NCBI RefSeq assembly: GCF_026153205.1
Contig: NZ_JAPFBW010000021.1
Location: forward strand, 62,001-126,000
Direction of reading: 5' to 3'
Origin: Aquabacterium sp. A7-Y
GTDB lineage: Bacteria > Pseudomonadota > Gammaproteobacteria > Burkholderiales > Burkholderiaceae_C
DNA: 64,000 nt
In this document: positions 38,965 through 47,900 of the stretch, piece after piece
Layout: the number at the start of each line of letters is the position of its first letter
How positions within the stretch are numbered: position 1 is the first letter of the stretch
The notes under the pieces: generated by a model
Told to the model about the DNA's origin: nothing
Database searches by the model: none
What the model saw: the letters and a program-made list of their open reading frames with translations, nothing else
Made by a program: the position numbers and the translations under genes

Positions 38965-40827
38965 TCAGGAGGAGGCGCCGCCGGGCAGGTCGCCGCGGGT
39001 GAAGGGGCGCGCGGGGCGCCCCCGGCAGGCCAGCGCCAGCACGGTGTTGAGGGTCTGCAGGTCGGTGACAAAACCGTTGTGGCGGGTGGCCCGCGAGCGC
39101 TCGCTGTCCTGCACCGCCGTGATCAGCTGCAGCCGCCCCTGGTCCAGCAGCGCCGCGCGCTCGGCCTCCCAATGCTCGGCGCAGGCCTGCAGGCCGAGGA
39201 GCGGCGTGCCGCCTTCGCGCGCCTCGCAGGCGTTGGAGACGTAGTACAGCATGGACTTGCCGTAGACCCGCGCCACGTCGTCGGCACGCTCGAGTTCGTC
39301 GGGCAATTGAAACACCGTGAGGGACTGCACCCGGCCGTCGAGCAGGTGCGGGTAGATGCGCCGCTGGAAGTACTCGACCGTGCAGCACGGCGCCATCAGC
39401 ACCAGGTGGTCCACCCGCAGCTGCGGCAGGTGGACGGCCCAGGCCTGCAGCGCTTCGCCCAACCACAAGGCGCCGGCGCTGTCGCCGAGCAGGGTGACAT
39501 GGCTGGAAGCGAGCTGCGGCGTGGCCGCCAGCGACTCGCCGAGCATGGCGAGCAGCTGCGAGCCCGCGCCGTCGGGGGCATGCGCCAGCGCCGCATCGGT
39601 TTTCATCTCGTTCCACAGGGCCTTGCCCAAGGGGCGGGTGAGCCGCTCGAGCAGCCGGTCTTTCCACTCGCCCACGCCGGCACGGCCGCCCGCAAACTCG
39701 TCCTTGCCCAGCAGCACGTCCTTCAGCTCGGGCAGAAAGCCGGTCTCCCACAGCCAGTGGAAGTGCTCGACCTCGTTGGCATCAACGACATCGCGCCAGG
39801 CCCTGACCCGCTCGGCCGCGCTGTCCAGGCCGGTCAGGCCGCCGTGGGCGATCAGCAGGAGCTTGAGCTCGCCGCGGGCGGCCGCGGCTGCCACCTTGCG
39901 TTGCACCAGCTCGCGCGCGCTTTCCGGCGTGCTGGCATAGCTGCCGCGTGGATCGAACTGGCCGTCGTCGATGTGCACCATGTGCCTGGCCACCTCCGGC
40001 GGCGGCGGCCCCCCGGTACGGCGGAAGCTGCCGCAGCCGCCCAGGGCCTGGCGGCTGCGCAGCGCCGCCAGACGGTGCACCGGCAAGGCCAGGGTGGCCG
40101 CCCAGACGTCCCAGACTGAGCTGTCGAAGTCCTCGTAGGGCCACAGGGCCAGGCCGGCCCGTGCCTCGCCGTCGACCGGCAAGCCGCCCCAGGCGGCGCC
40201 GCGGCTGTCCAGCACCAGAAAACCCCGCGGCTCGTAGCCGGCCAGCACGAAGGCCTGCCCGGCGACCGGGCCGGAGACGACCTGGGGCGCCGCAGCGCCG
40301 ATCACGCCCTGCACCGGGTGCAGCCAGCCCGGATGGACCGCAGCGGAACACAGCAGCACGCCGTGCTCGCACAGCGCCGCCTGCACGTCGCAGCGGCGCG
40401 GCAGCACGCGGCAGTAGGTCCGCATCGGGCGCTGCAGCGCATCGACCTGGCGCGGCGCATCGAGTCCCGCCGTGGCCAGGCCGGCCGGCCAGCTGGCCTC
40501 GCTGCAGAGCCCGTGCTTGTACCAGGCCTGCACGACGGCCCGGGCGCTGGGTCCGCGGCCTGTCAGGCCCGGCCAGCGGTCGTAGCGGCGGGCGGTGGCA
40601 AGCAGCATCGAGGCACTCACCCGGACGGCTTGCCCGGCACCGTACAGCAGGTAGTCGGCCAGCGAGGCCAAGGCATGGGCAGCGCTTTCGTCCGGCCCAC
40701 CTTGCTGCCGCACGCTGAGGCCGGCCCAGTCCGGCCTCACGGCCTCCGGCAGGCTGGAGCGGCCGGAGGCATAAAGAAGGTCGCGCGAATCGAAAGAGTC
40801 GCGCTGGATGCCGGTCGATGCTGCCAT
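38965..40827 (-). CDS. Degenerate papain-like domain fused to an alpha/beta serine hydrolase
   Basis: 620 residues. Residues 1-230 resemble C1A peptidases: DSRDLLYA, the site [18 protein letters not shown] where papain has DQGxCGSCWAF, and QAFVLAGYEPRGFLVLDSRG where papain has HAVxxVGY...NSWG. By eye the catalytic Cys, His and Asn become S48, Q191 and D207, so it is probably inactive. Residues 300-600 look like an alpha/beta hydrolase: LLLIAHGGLTGL and the nucleophile elbow LLGDSAGALWLG (S450), then VLMAPCC. A late His in TRHNGFVTD could complete the triad. No signal peptide. Ribosome site GGAGGG precedes ATG. The function is unknown. Confidence 0.7.
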   Translation of the reverse strand: MAASTGIQRDSFDSRDLLYASGRSSLPEAVRPDWAGLSVRQQGGPDESAAHALASLADYLLYGAGQAVRVSASMLLATARRYDRWPGLTGRGPSARAVVQAWYKHGLCSEASWPAGLATAGLDAPRQVDALQRPMRTYCRVLPRRCDVQAALCEHGVLLCSAAVHPGWLHPVQGVIGAAAPQVVSGPVAGQAFVLAGYEPRGFLVLDSRGAAWGGLPVDGEARAGLALWPYEDFDSSVWDVWAATLALPVHRLAALRSRQALGGCGSFRRTGGPPPPEVARHMVHIDDGQFDPRGSYASTPESARELVQRKVAAAAARGELKLLLIAHGGLTGLDSAAERVRAWRDVVDANEVEHFHWLWETGFLPELKDVLLGKDEFAGGRAGVGEWKDRLLERLTRPLGKALWNEMKTDAALAHAPDGAGSQLLAMLGESLAATPQLASSHVTLLGDSAGALWLGEALQAWAVHLPQLRVDHLVLMAPCCTVEYFQRRIYPHLLDGRVQSLTVFQLPDELERADDVARVYGKSMLYYVSNACEAREGGTPLLGLQACAEHWEAERAALLDQGRLQLITAVQDSERSRATRHNGFVTDLQTLNTVLALACRGRPARPFTRGDLPGGASS

Positions 40828-40947
40828 CTCGAACCCTCCGGGGCACGCGGCCGGAGCCGCCACCGGCCTCACGCGCCCACATCGCTCGATTGTGCGGCCC
40901 AGGCGGGGTTTTGCCGCGGCTCCGGGTATCCGCCCTCGCGAGCGGGC

Positions 40948-40965
40948 CTGTCATCCCACTGACCC
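40948..40965 (+). promoter_or_regulatory. Candidate Pho box upstream of the PhoX-like gene
   Basis: CTGTCAT-CCCA-CTGACCC: the first 7-mer equals the PhoB consensus and the second matches 4 of 7, with the right 4-bp spacer. It lies 105 bp before the start of the DUF839 gene and also faces the papain-like gene. Confidence 0.5.
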
Positions 40966-41070
40966 GCAGGGCGCACATCCTCGGACGGCGCTGTTCCTCG
41001 CCGGGACGGGCGCCAGCCCACCCGCCGTCCGCCGGGTGGTCCCTCACCTCCAGTGCCGAGGAGGACCCAG

Positions 41071-42570
41071 ATGCACCCCCAAACCCACGCTGCCGCCGAT
41101 GTCATGCAAGAGCTCACCCACCCCACCCCGTCGCGAGAGGCCGCGCCCTGCTGGCTCTACTCCCGCCGCAGCCTGCTGCGAGGCAGCCTCAAGGCGGCCT
41201 CCGCGCTGGCGATGCCGCTGCAGCTGCTCGGCTGCGGCGCCGCGAAGGCCACGCAGCTCCCCTACAGTCCCGACTACGGGCCGCTGGCCCCGGTCGCCGA
41301 CGGCAGCACCGGCCTGGCCCTGCTGCAACTGCCGGCGGGCTTTCGCTACTGGTCCTTCGGCTGGACCGGCGATGTGATGACCGACGGCGTCGCCACCCCG
41401 GGTTCGCACGACGGCATGGCGGTGGTGGCGCACGACCGGCAACGGCTGGTGCTGGTGCGCAATCACGAACAAGGCAATAACAACGGCAGCTTCGCGCCGG
41501 CCGCGCGCAGCTACGACCCGCAGGCCAACGGCGGCACCACCCACCTGGTCTTCGCTCCCGGGACCGGGCAGTGGCTGGCCAGCTGGGCCAGCCTGGGCGG
41601 CACGCTGCGCAACTGCGCCGGCGGCCCCACCCCGTGGAACAGCTGGCTCAGCTGCGAGGAAACCAGCGACGGTCCGCACAACGGCTTCTCGCGCCAGCAT
41701 GGCTGGGTCTTCGAGGTACCGGCCTTCGGCAACGCGCAGCCGGAACCGCTGACAGGTCTCGGCGCCTTCCGCCATGAAGCCTGCGCGGTGGACCCGGCCA
41801 CCGGCATCATCTACGAGACCGAGGACAGCCTGCCCAGCGGCTTCTACCGCTTCGTCCCCGAGCAGCGCGGCCGCCCGGCGCTCGGCGGCCGGCTGCAGAT
41901 GATGAAACTCAAGGGACAGGCGAACGCCCGCCTGACGGCGCAGGGCCGGGCCGCGGCCTACATCGACACCGGGCGGGGCGCGGCGCCGGGCACCACCTGG
42001 GACGTCGAATGGGTCGACATCTACGATCCGACCGCCCTCTTCCTGCCGGGCACCGAGATCTATGGCGGCGTGGTGCTGCAAGGCCTGCTGCAGGGCGCCT
42101 CCAGCATCGTGCGCGGCGAAGGCGCCTGGTACGGCAACGGGCTGATCTACGTGTGCTCCACCAGCGGCGGCGAGGCGGCCTGCGGGCAGCTGTTCGCCTA
42201 CGACCCGCGGCGCGAGACCTTCACGCTGATCTTCGAGTCGCCGGGCACCGGGGTGCTCGACCACCCGGACAACATCGCCTGGAGTCCGCGCGGCAGCCTG
42301 GTGCTGTGCGAGGACGGGGAGAACACGCCGCAACGTCTGCAGGGCCTGACGCCGGAGGGTCAGCTGTTCCCCTTCTGTGCCAACAACCTCGACTTCACGC
42401 CTTCGGGGCTGGGCAGCTACACGCGGCCCTCCGGCCGCAGCTTCGCCGAGGACTGGCGCGACGGCGAATTTGCCGGGGCCTGCTTCGAGGGCCCGTGGCT
42501 GTTTTTCAACATCCAGTCGCCGGGCATCACCTTCGCCGTGACGGGCCCCTGGAGTGACGGCGCCCTGTGA
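41071..42570 (+). CDS. DUF839 (PhoX-like) protein with Tat signal
   Basis: 499 residues. An N-terminal twin-arginine signal (S31-R32-R33-S34-L35, then ALAMPLQLLGC) predicts folded export, probably with a lipid at C55. The DUF839 beta-propeller core includes GSHDGMAVVAHDRQRLVLVRNHEQ, WNSWLSCEETSDGP, FRHEACAVDPATGIIYETED and FYRFVPEQRGRP. PhoX enzymes in this family are Ca/Fe phosphatases using these Glu residues (SCEE, YETED), though some DUF839 proteins are not phosphatases. ATG 41071 follows GAGGAGG. The predicted Pho box supports a phosphatase role. Confidence 0.85.
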   Translation: MHPQTHAAADVMQELTHPTPSREAAPCWLYSRRSLLRGSLKAASALAMPLQLLGCGAAKATQLPYSPDYGPLAPVADGSTGLALLQLPAGFRYWSFGWTGDVMTDGVATPGSHDGMAVVAHDRQRLVLVRNHEQGNNNGSFAPAARSYDPQANGGTTHLVFAPGTGQWLASWASLGGTLRNCAGGPTPWNSWLSCEETSDGPHNGFSRQHGWVFEVPAFGNAQPEPLTGLGAFRHEACAVDPATGIIYETEDSLPSGFYRFVPEQRGRPALGGRLQMMKLKGQANARLTAQGRAAAYIDTGRGAAPGTTWDVEWVDIYDPTALFLPGTEIYGGVVLQGLLQGASSIVRGEGAWYGNGLIYVCSTSGGEAACGQLFAYDPRRETFTLIFESPGTGVLDHPDNIAWSPRGSLVLCEDGENTPQRLQGLTPEGQLFPFCANNLDFTPSGLGSYTRPSGRSFAEDWRDGEFAGACFEGPWLFFNIQSPGITFAVTGPWSDGAL

Positions 42571-42667
42571 GCCCCGAACGCCGGTCGGTGACAGGGAATA
42601 GTCAGGATTGTCGTGCCACCGTCACAACTGGTTTCTATCGTGGCGGACTTCGAACCGGGCTTCCGAC

Positions 42668-43222
42668 ATGAGCGACCTCCTCGACCCCGACCTGGTGTAC
42701 GCCAAGACCGATGCTGGCCGACACGCCCTGCGCGAGCGCAACTTCCTCGGCACCCATGGGCAGCGTGCGCTGTTCATCCTGATCGACGGACGGCAGCCGT
42801 TGCGCCGCCTGGGAGCGGCGATCCGCTCGCTCGGGCTGGGCTTGTCCGACGTGCAGGCCCTGCTGGACCGAGCTTACGTGGAGGTGGTGGGCCCCGCCCG
42901 GGGGCTCGTGCGCGAGGTGGCAGCTGCGCCGATCTCCGTGGACATCGAGACCGATGCGCCGCTGGCCGCAGCACGCAGCGTGACCCGTTCGCTGGCGGCC
43001 GCGAAGTTCTACGCCCTCGAACAGATCGGGCGCATGCCGGGACAGGGCGACGCGGCCTTGCGGCAGGCGGCCCGCGACGTCCGCGACCGCGAGTCCCTGC
43101 TGCGCTGGCTCGAGGACTGCAAGCGGCACCTGCAACAGGTGGCCGGGGAGGAACGCGCCCGCCTCTTCCTCGCCCGCAGCCTGGAGCTGCTGCCCGAGGA
43201 GGAAGCGCTCGACCGCGGCTGA
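42668..43222 (+). CDS. Hypothetical protein
   Basis: 184 residues, helical and acidic-basic mixed. An N-terminal part (1-75) reads like a small winged-helix or regulator-type helical domain ([38 protein letters not shown]...). A second helical part follows (95-184, AARSVTRSLAAAKFYALEQIGRM, then LRWLEDCKRHLQQVAGEE). The first domain recalls the N-terminal segment seen in some Burkholderiales regulator-like proteins, but I cannot name a family. The upstream region (42585-42640) contains two TGTCAC/GTCAC-like words of Pho type, irregularly spaced. No membrane segment. Confidence 0.7.
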   Translation: MSDLLDPDLVYAKTDAGRHALRERNFLGTHGQRALFILIDGRQPLRRLGAAIRSLGLGLSDVQALLDRAYVEVVGPARGLVREVAAAPISVDIETDAPLAAARSVTRSLAAAKFYALEQIGRMPGQGDAALRQAARDVRDRESLLRWLEDCKRHLQQVAGEERARLFLARSLELLPEEEALDRG

Positions 43223-43249
43223 TTGGCCAGCCGCGGCCGAGGACGTGTG

Positions 43250-44416
43250 TCAGCGCTTCAGGAAGGCGTCGCGCGCCTGCACCCCCAGGAAGGGGTGGTC
43301 GGTGAAAAATCCGTCCAGACCCAGCTGCAGGAAAGCCTTCACCTGACCGGCCAGCTGGCCGATCGCGGCCGGGTCGGTGCCGGCATCGAACTCGTCGGGG
43401 AGAAAGCTGTTCTCGGCGCGGAAGGTCCAGGCATGCACGATCAGTCCGGCGGCATGGGCGTCGCTGATCAAGGCGGTCGGCGTGCCGAGCCGGCCGCCGC
43501 GCAGCGGGATCAGCAGCTGGGTGTTGGCGCCAATGCCGTCAGCGTAGCTGGCGATCTCGGCCAGGCCCTGCGGCCGCGCCAGATCTGCATAACCGCGCGG
43601 GTCGCCGCTCTGTACGAAGTCCCAGGGTCGGCCCGAGCCGTTGAGCAGCTGCACCAGCGGCAGCCGCGTCATGCGGCGCAGCTTGCGCAGGTTGGCGGTT
43701 TCGAAGGACTGGATGTAGACCGGCGCCTGGCGTGACAGGTAGCCGTGGCGGTGCAGCGTGCGCACCAGCGGCTCCTCCAAGGGCTTGCCGATGCCCTGGA
43801 AGTAGCTCGGGTGTTTGGTCTCGGGGTAGACGCCCACCGGCCGGAAGGGCTGGCCGGTGCGGAAGGCCTCGACGCGGCGGCGTTCGTTGGCCTGCTGCAC
43901 CAGGCGCAGCACCTCGTCCAGCGTCGGCACCTCGAACATGCCGTCGAAGCGGGTGTTGGCGGTGCGCAGATGCGGCAGGCGCTCGCGCGCATGCAGGGTC
44001 TTCAGCTCGGCGAGCGTGAAGTCCTCGGTGAACCAGCCGGTGAGGCTGTTGCCGTCGATGCTCTTGGTGGTCTTGCGGGCCGCGAACTCGGGGCGCTCGG
44101 CGACGTCGGTGGTGGTTTCCTTGACGCTGCCGTCGGCGTTCAGGATCGCGATGGCGTTTTCGTGCCGCGCCACCAGGACCCCGTCCTTGGTGATGACCAG
44201 GTCGGGCTCGACGAAGTCGGCACCCTGCTCGATCGCCAGCCAGTAGGCGGCCAGGGTGTGCTCGGGCAGGTAGCCGCTGGCGCCGCGGTGGGCGATGACG
44301 ACAGGACGGGCTTCGGCCGCGGGGCGCTGCGGCGGCCCGGCCAGCACGGCGGTGCCGGTCAGCAGGGCCGCCGTCGCGGCGAGCAGGCGGGTGCGGAAGG
44401 TCGACAACAACAACAA
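43250..44416 (-). CDS. Glycerophosphodiester phosphodiesterase (GlpQ-type)
   Basis: 388 residues. A signal peptide (LLAATAALLTGTAVLAG) indicates a periplasmic enzyme that splits glycerophosphodiesters to glycerol-3-phosphate and alcohol. Motifs: HRGASGYLPEHTLAAY with catalytic His, DFVEPDLVITKDGVLVARHEN (Ca ligands and second His), YPETKHPSYFQ, and DGFFTDHP at the end. The start is TTG 44416, the first of four TTG codons, since AGGAGA lies 5 bases before it and no ATG fits. A Pho-like box is 71 bp upstream. Confidence 0.93.
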   Translation of the reverse strand: MLLLSTFRTRLLAATAALLTGTAVLAGPPQRPAAEARPVVIAHRGASGYLPEHTLAAYWLAIEQGADFVEPDLVITKDGVLVARHENAIAILNADGSVKETTTDVAERPEFAARKTTKSIDGNSLTGWFTEDFTLAELKTLHARERLPHLRTANTRFDGMFEVPTLDEVLRLVQQANERRRVEAFRTGQPFRPVGVYPETKHPSYFQGIGKPLEEPLVRTLHRHGYLSRQAPVYIQSFETANLRKLRRMTRLPLVQLLNGSGRPWDFVQSGDPRGYADLARPQGLAEIASYADGIGANTQLLIPLRGGRLGTPTALISDAHAAGLIVHAWTFRAENSFLPDEFDAGTDPAAIGQLAGQVKAFLQLGLDGFFTDHPFLGVQARDAFLKR

Positions 44417-44486
44417 GGGCGTCTCCTGGGGTGTTGTGGCAGCAGTGTGCGCACGAACGGCGCAGGCTGCACCCTAGGGCCGCCCG

Positions 44487-44504
44487 GTGACAAGGGCATG
44501 ACGA
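44487..44504 (-). promoter_or_regulatory. Candidate Pho box upstream of the glycerophosphodiesterase
   Basis: Minus strand TCGTCAT-GCCC-TTGTCAC: two 7-mers with 5 and 6 matches to CTGTCA(T/C) and a 4-bp spacer, 71 bp before the TTG start. It is in the 118-bp gap after the helicase gene, so the phosphodiesterase has its own promoter. Confidence 0.45.
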
Positions 44505-44534
44505 CCACGCCGGCGCCCGCGCCGCCGGCGGCCT

Positions 44535-44930
44535 TTACGACGGCGTTGCCACGACGTCCGCTGCAGGCCCTTCGGTCGCCGGTCCCTCCGTTGCCAGCGC
44601 TTCGTTCTCTGGCCCTGGGTTCGCCGGTCCCGGGTGCGCGGGCCCTTCGGTCGCCGGGACCTCCGTCGCCTCGGCCACAGCGTCCTCGGCGGGCTGCTCC
44701 TCGGCGGGCTGCTCCGCGCTTGCCTTGGCCTTGGTCGTTCGGGTCTTGGTCGCCGGCGCCTTGGTGGCCCGCTTCCTGGCGGCCGGCTTCTCGGTCGCCG
44801 GCTCCTCGGTCGTCGCGGCCTTCGTCGTCGCTGCCTTGGTGGCCCGTGCTTTCGTCGAGCGTGCCTTGGTCGGCTGTTCCTCGGCTCCCTGTGTTTCAGT
44901 CGCCTCGACCTCGAAGGTCTCGCCCTCCGG
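44535..44930 (-). repeat. Low-complexity repeat tail of the helicase gene
   Basis: The last 130 or so codons are degenerate tandem repeats of TKA, ATK, EEP and EGPA units (such as TKARSTKARATKAATTKAAT, then EEQPAEEQPAE, then ATEGPATEGPA). The DNA shows short repeated GCCTTGGTCG and CCTCGGTCGC words. The basic half followed by an acidic half suggests a disordered, possibly nucleic-acid-binding tail, prone to length change. Confidence 0.7.
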
Positions 44931-47900
44931 CAGGACCTCCATCGCCACCACCTCCGCCGCGGCCTCCGGCTCGGCCGCCCGTGCGGCGCGGCGCGCCCTC
45001 AGCAAAGCCCGCAGCCGGCCATCGAGGGTCTGCAGCGCACCTTCCGGATCCATCCACCAGTCGGTCGACCACAGCCGCAGCAGTTCCCAGCCCAGCCCGC
45101 GCAGCACCTGGGCGCGCAGCTTGTCGCGATCACGCGCGGTGGCCGAGCGCAGGTAGGTGAGCCCGTCGCACTCGATGCCGGCCAGGAAGCTGCCAGGCAC
45201 ATCCGGATCCACCACCGCGAGGTCGACCCGGAAGGCCGACACGCCGACCTGGGGCTGTACCTGCCAGCCCCGGCCCTGCAAGGCCTCGGCGACGGCCGCT
45301 TCGAAACGGCCCTCGGCCTGCCCCTGGGTTTCGGCCAGCGGCGCGATGAGCGTGCGCGCGCCCTGCTCGGCAAACTCCATGAAGTGCTTCAGGTCGCGCA
45401 CGCCCAGCGAGGCCGTGCGCGACAGGTCCATCTGCTCGGGCCGCAGACTGGAGAACACCCGCAGCTCGTGGCGCGCCCGCGTGATCGCGACGTTGAGGCG
45501 GCGCTCGCCGCCCTGCCGGTTCATCGGCCCGAAGTTCATCGACACCGCGCCGCCCGCGCCGGGGCCGTAGGTCAGCGAGAAGTACATGATGTCGCGCTCG
45601 TCGCCCTGCACGCTCTCCAGGTTCTTGACGAACACCGGCTCCAGCCGGTCCTCGGCGAAAAACGGCTCCAGCGCCGGGTCCTGGCGACGCGCCTCGTCGA
45701 GCAAGTCCTCGATCAGCGATTGCTGCTCGGTATTGAAGGTCACGACACCCACGGTCTTGCCCGATTGCAGGAAACCCGGCGAGCGCAGCCGCGCCACCAG
45801 GTCGCGCACCAGCGCCTGCGCCTCCTGCTGGTTGGTGCGGCTGCCCCCCTTGTCGTAGAGGCCGTCGCTCACGTGGTGGAAGCTGACCGCGCGGTCCTCC
45901 GTGACGGGCGACGGGAAGGTCACCAGCTCGCCGCGGTAGTAGCGGTGGTTGGAAAAGGCGATCAGGCTCTCGTGGCGGCTGCGGTAGTGCCAGGACAGGT
46001 CCAGGGTCGGCAGGTTGGCGCCGATGCACTCGTCCAGGATGCTCTCCAGGTCGCCATCGACCTCGATGTCGTCCTCGTCAGGCTCGGCGCGGTCAAAGAA
46101 GCTGGTGGGCGGCAACTGCTTCGGATCGCCCACCATGACCACCTGGCGGGCCCGCGCGATCGCGCCGATCGCGTCCCACACCGGGATCTGCGAGGCCTCG
46201 TCGAACACGACGATGTCGAAACGCGCCGAGCCCGCCGACAGGTACTGCGCGATCGACAGCGGACTCATCAGCAGGCAGGGCGTCAGCGTCATGATGGCCT
46301 CGCCAGCCCGGCCCAGCAGCTCGCGCAGCGGCAGGTGGCGCGCTTTCTTTTGCATCTCGTAACGCAGCAGGCCCCAATCGGAGCTGCGGCTGACGCTGTC
46401 CGGCGTCGGCAGGTTGGCGCACAGGCGCGCCCGCACCCAGTCGCGCGTCAGGGTCGTGAAGCGATCGTCCAGGGCCTGGAAGTCGCGGATGCGCTTCTCG
46501 TGCACCTCCGGCACGAAACCGCGCAGCACCTCGTCCGCATCGACCACCGCGTTGAGCCACCAGCGGCTGTAGTCGGTCTCGAACACCTCGCGCGCCGTAC
46601 CGGGCGCGACCGACCCCTGTTCGATCGCCAGTGCCAGCGGCGCCAGGCCGAGCGCGGCGGCGCGCTCGCAGGCGGCCCGCCATGCGCACCAGGCGCGCAG
46701 CCGGCCGGCCGACTGCAACAGCGCCCGGCACTCGGCGGCCACATCCTCCGGGGTCCCGGCCGCCATCGCCGCACGGGCATCCTCCGGCGTGGCGGCGGCA
46801 GCGGCACCGCCCAGCAGGGCTTGCTGAAAGGCCGCGTCGGCGCTGAGCCAGGCCCGCGCCACCGGCACCAGCGGGCCGGACGCCTCGAGCAGGGCGTTGC
46901 CTTCGCCGAGCAGTCGCGCCAGCGCGGCTTGCACGGCCGCCAGCGCCTGGGTCGTGCTCGCCAGACGGGCGACGGCGCCAGCGATGGCCGCTTGGAAGTG
47001 CACCGCGTCGATGGCCTCCCTCAGGTCGGTTCGCAGGCCGTCCCACAGGTTGGGCACGGCCGAGCCCAGCGCATCGAGGCCGCGCAGGTGCTGGTCCAGG
47101 CCGCGCAGGGTGCGCAGCCGCTCCAGGTCCTCGGCGAGTGCCGTTCCGCAGGCGCCGGCGGCCACCAGCTGGAGGCCGGCTTCCTCCCAGTCGCGACCTT
47201 CGACGGCCGCGGTCCACACGGCCTGGAAGGCCAGCGCGGCGCGCGCCGCCTCGACATCGGTCTGCAGGCCGGTCCAGACACCGCCGGAGCGTTCGGACAG
47301 CCGGAGGAGCCCTTGCAGCTCGCCTTGCAGCGCGCGCATCTGCACCAGCCGGCCGATGTCGCCGCCCACATCGGGCTCGCGCTGCTGCCCGGGCGCCGCT
47401 TCGAGCAGTTGCTGCTCCAGGGCCCGACGGCGCCACCAGCCGAGCGGCCAGACCGCCCCCGATGCCTCCTGCCAATCCCGCTCGAGCTGCGCCACATCGA
47501 GCCGGTCGGCCGCCTCGCCGTAGGGCAGCGACAGTTCGGCCTCCAGCGTGCGATAGCGCTCCAGCAGCTCCAGGCCATGTGCGAGATCGCGTTGCGTGTC
47601 GATGCTCCAGGACGGGGCCAGCTCGGCACACACCGCCTGGTGCCGGCTCAGCAGCTCGATGCCGCGCTCCAGGCGCTCGGCCAGGTTGCGCGCGTCGGGA
47701 CGCAGCACGAAGCGCCAGTCGCGCCCCGCCGCCGCGGGCAGGGCCCGGGCCAGCTCGCTCAGGCCTTCACGGGTGCGGCCGACCAGCGGCAGCGCCGGCA
47801 GGCCCAGCTGCGCCAGCCAGGCGCCGCCGGCCGTGACGGCCGCCCCGGCGGCACGCTCCAGCGTGCCTGCAGCCTCCAGCAGCGCGGTCTGCCAACTGGG

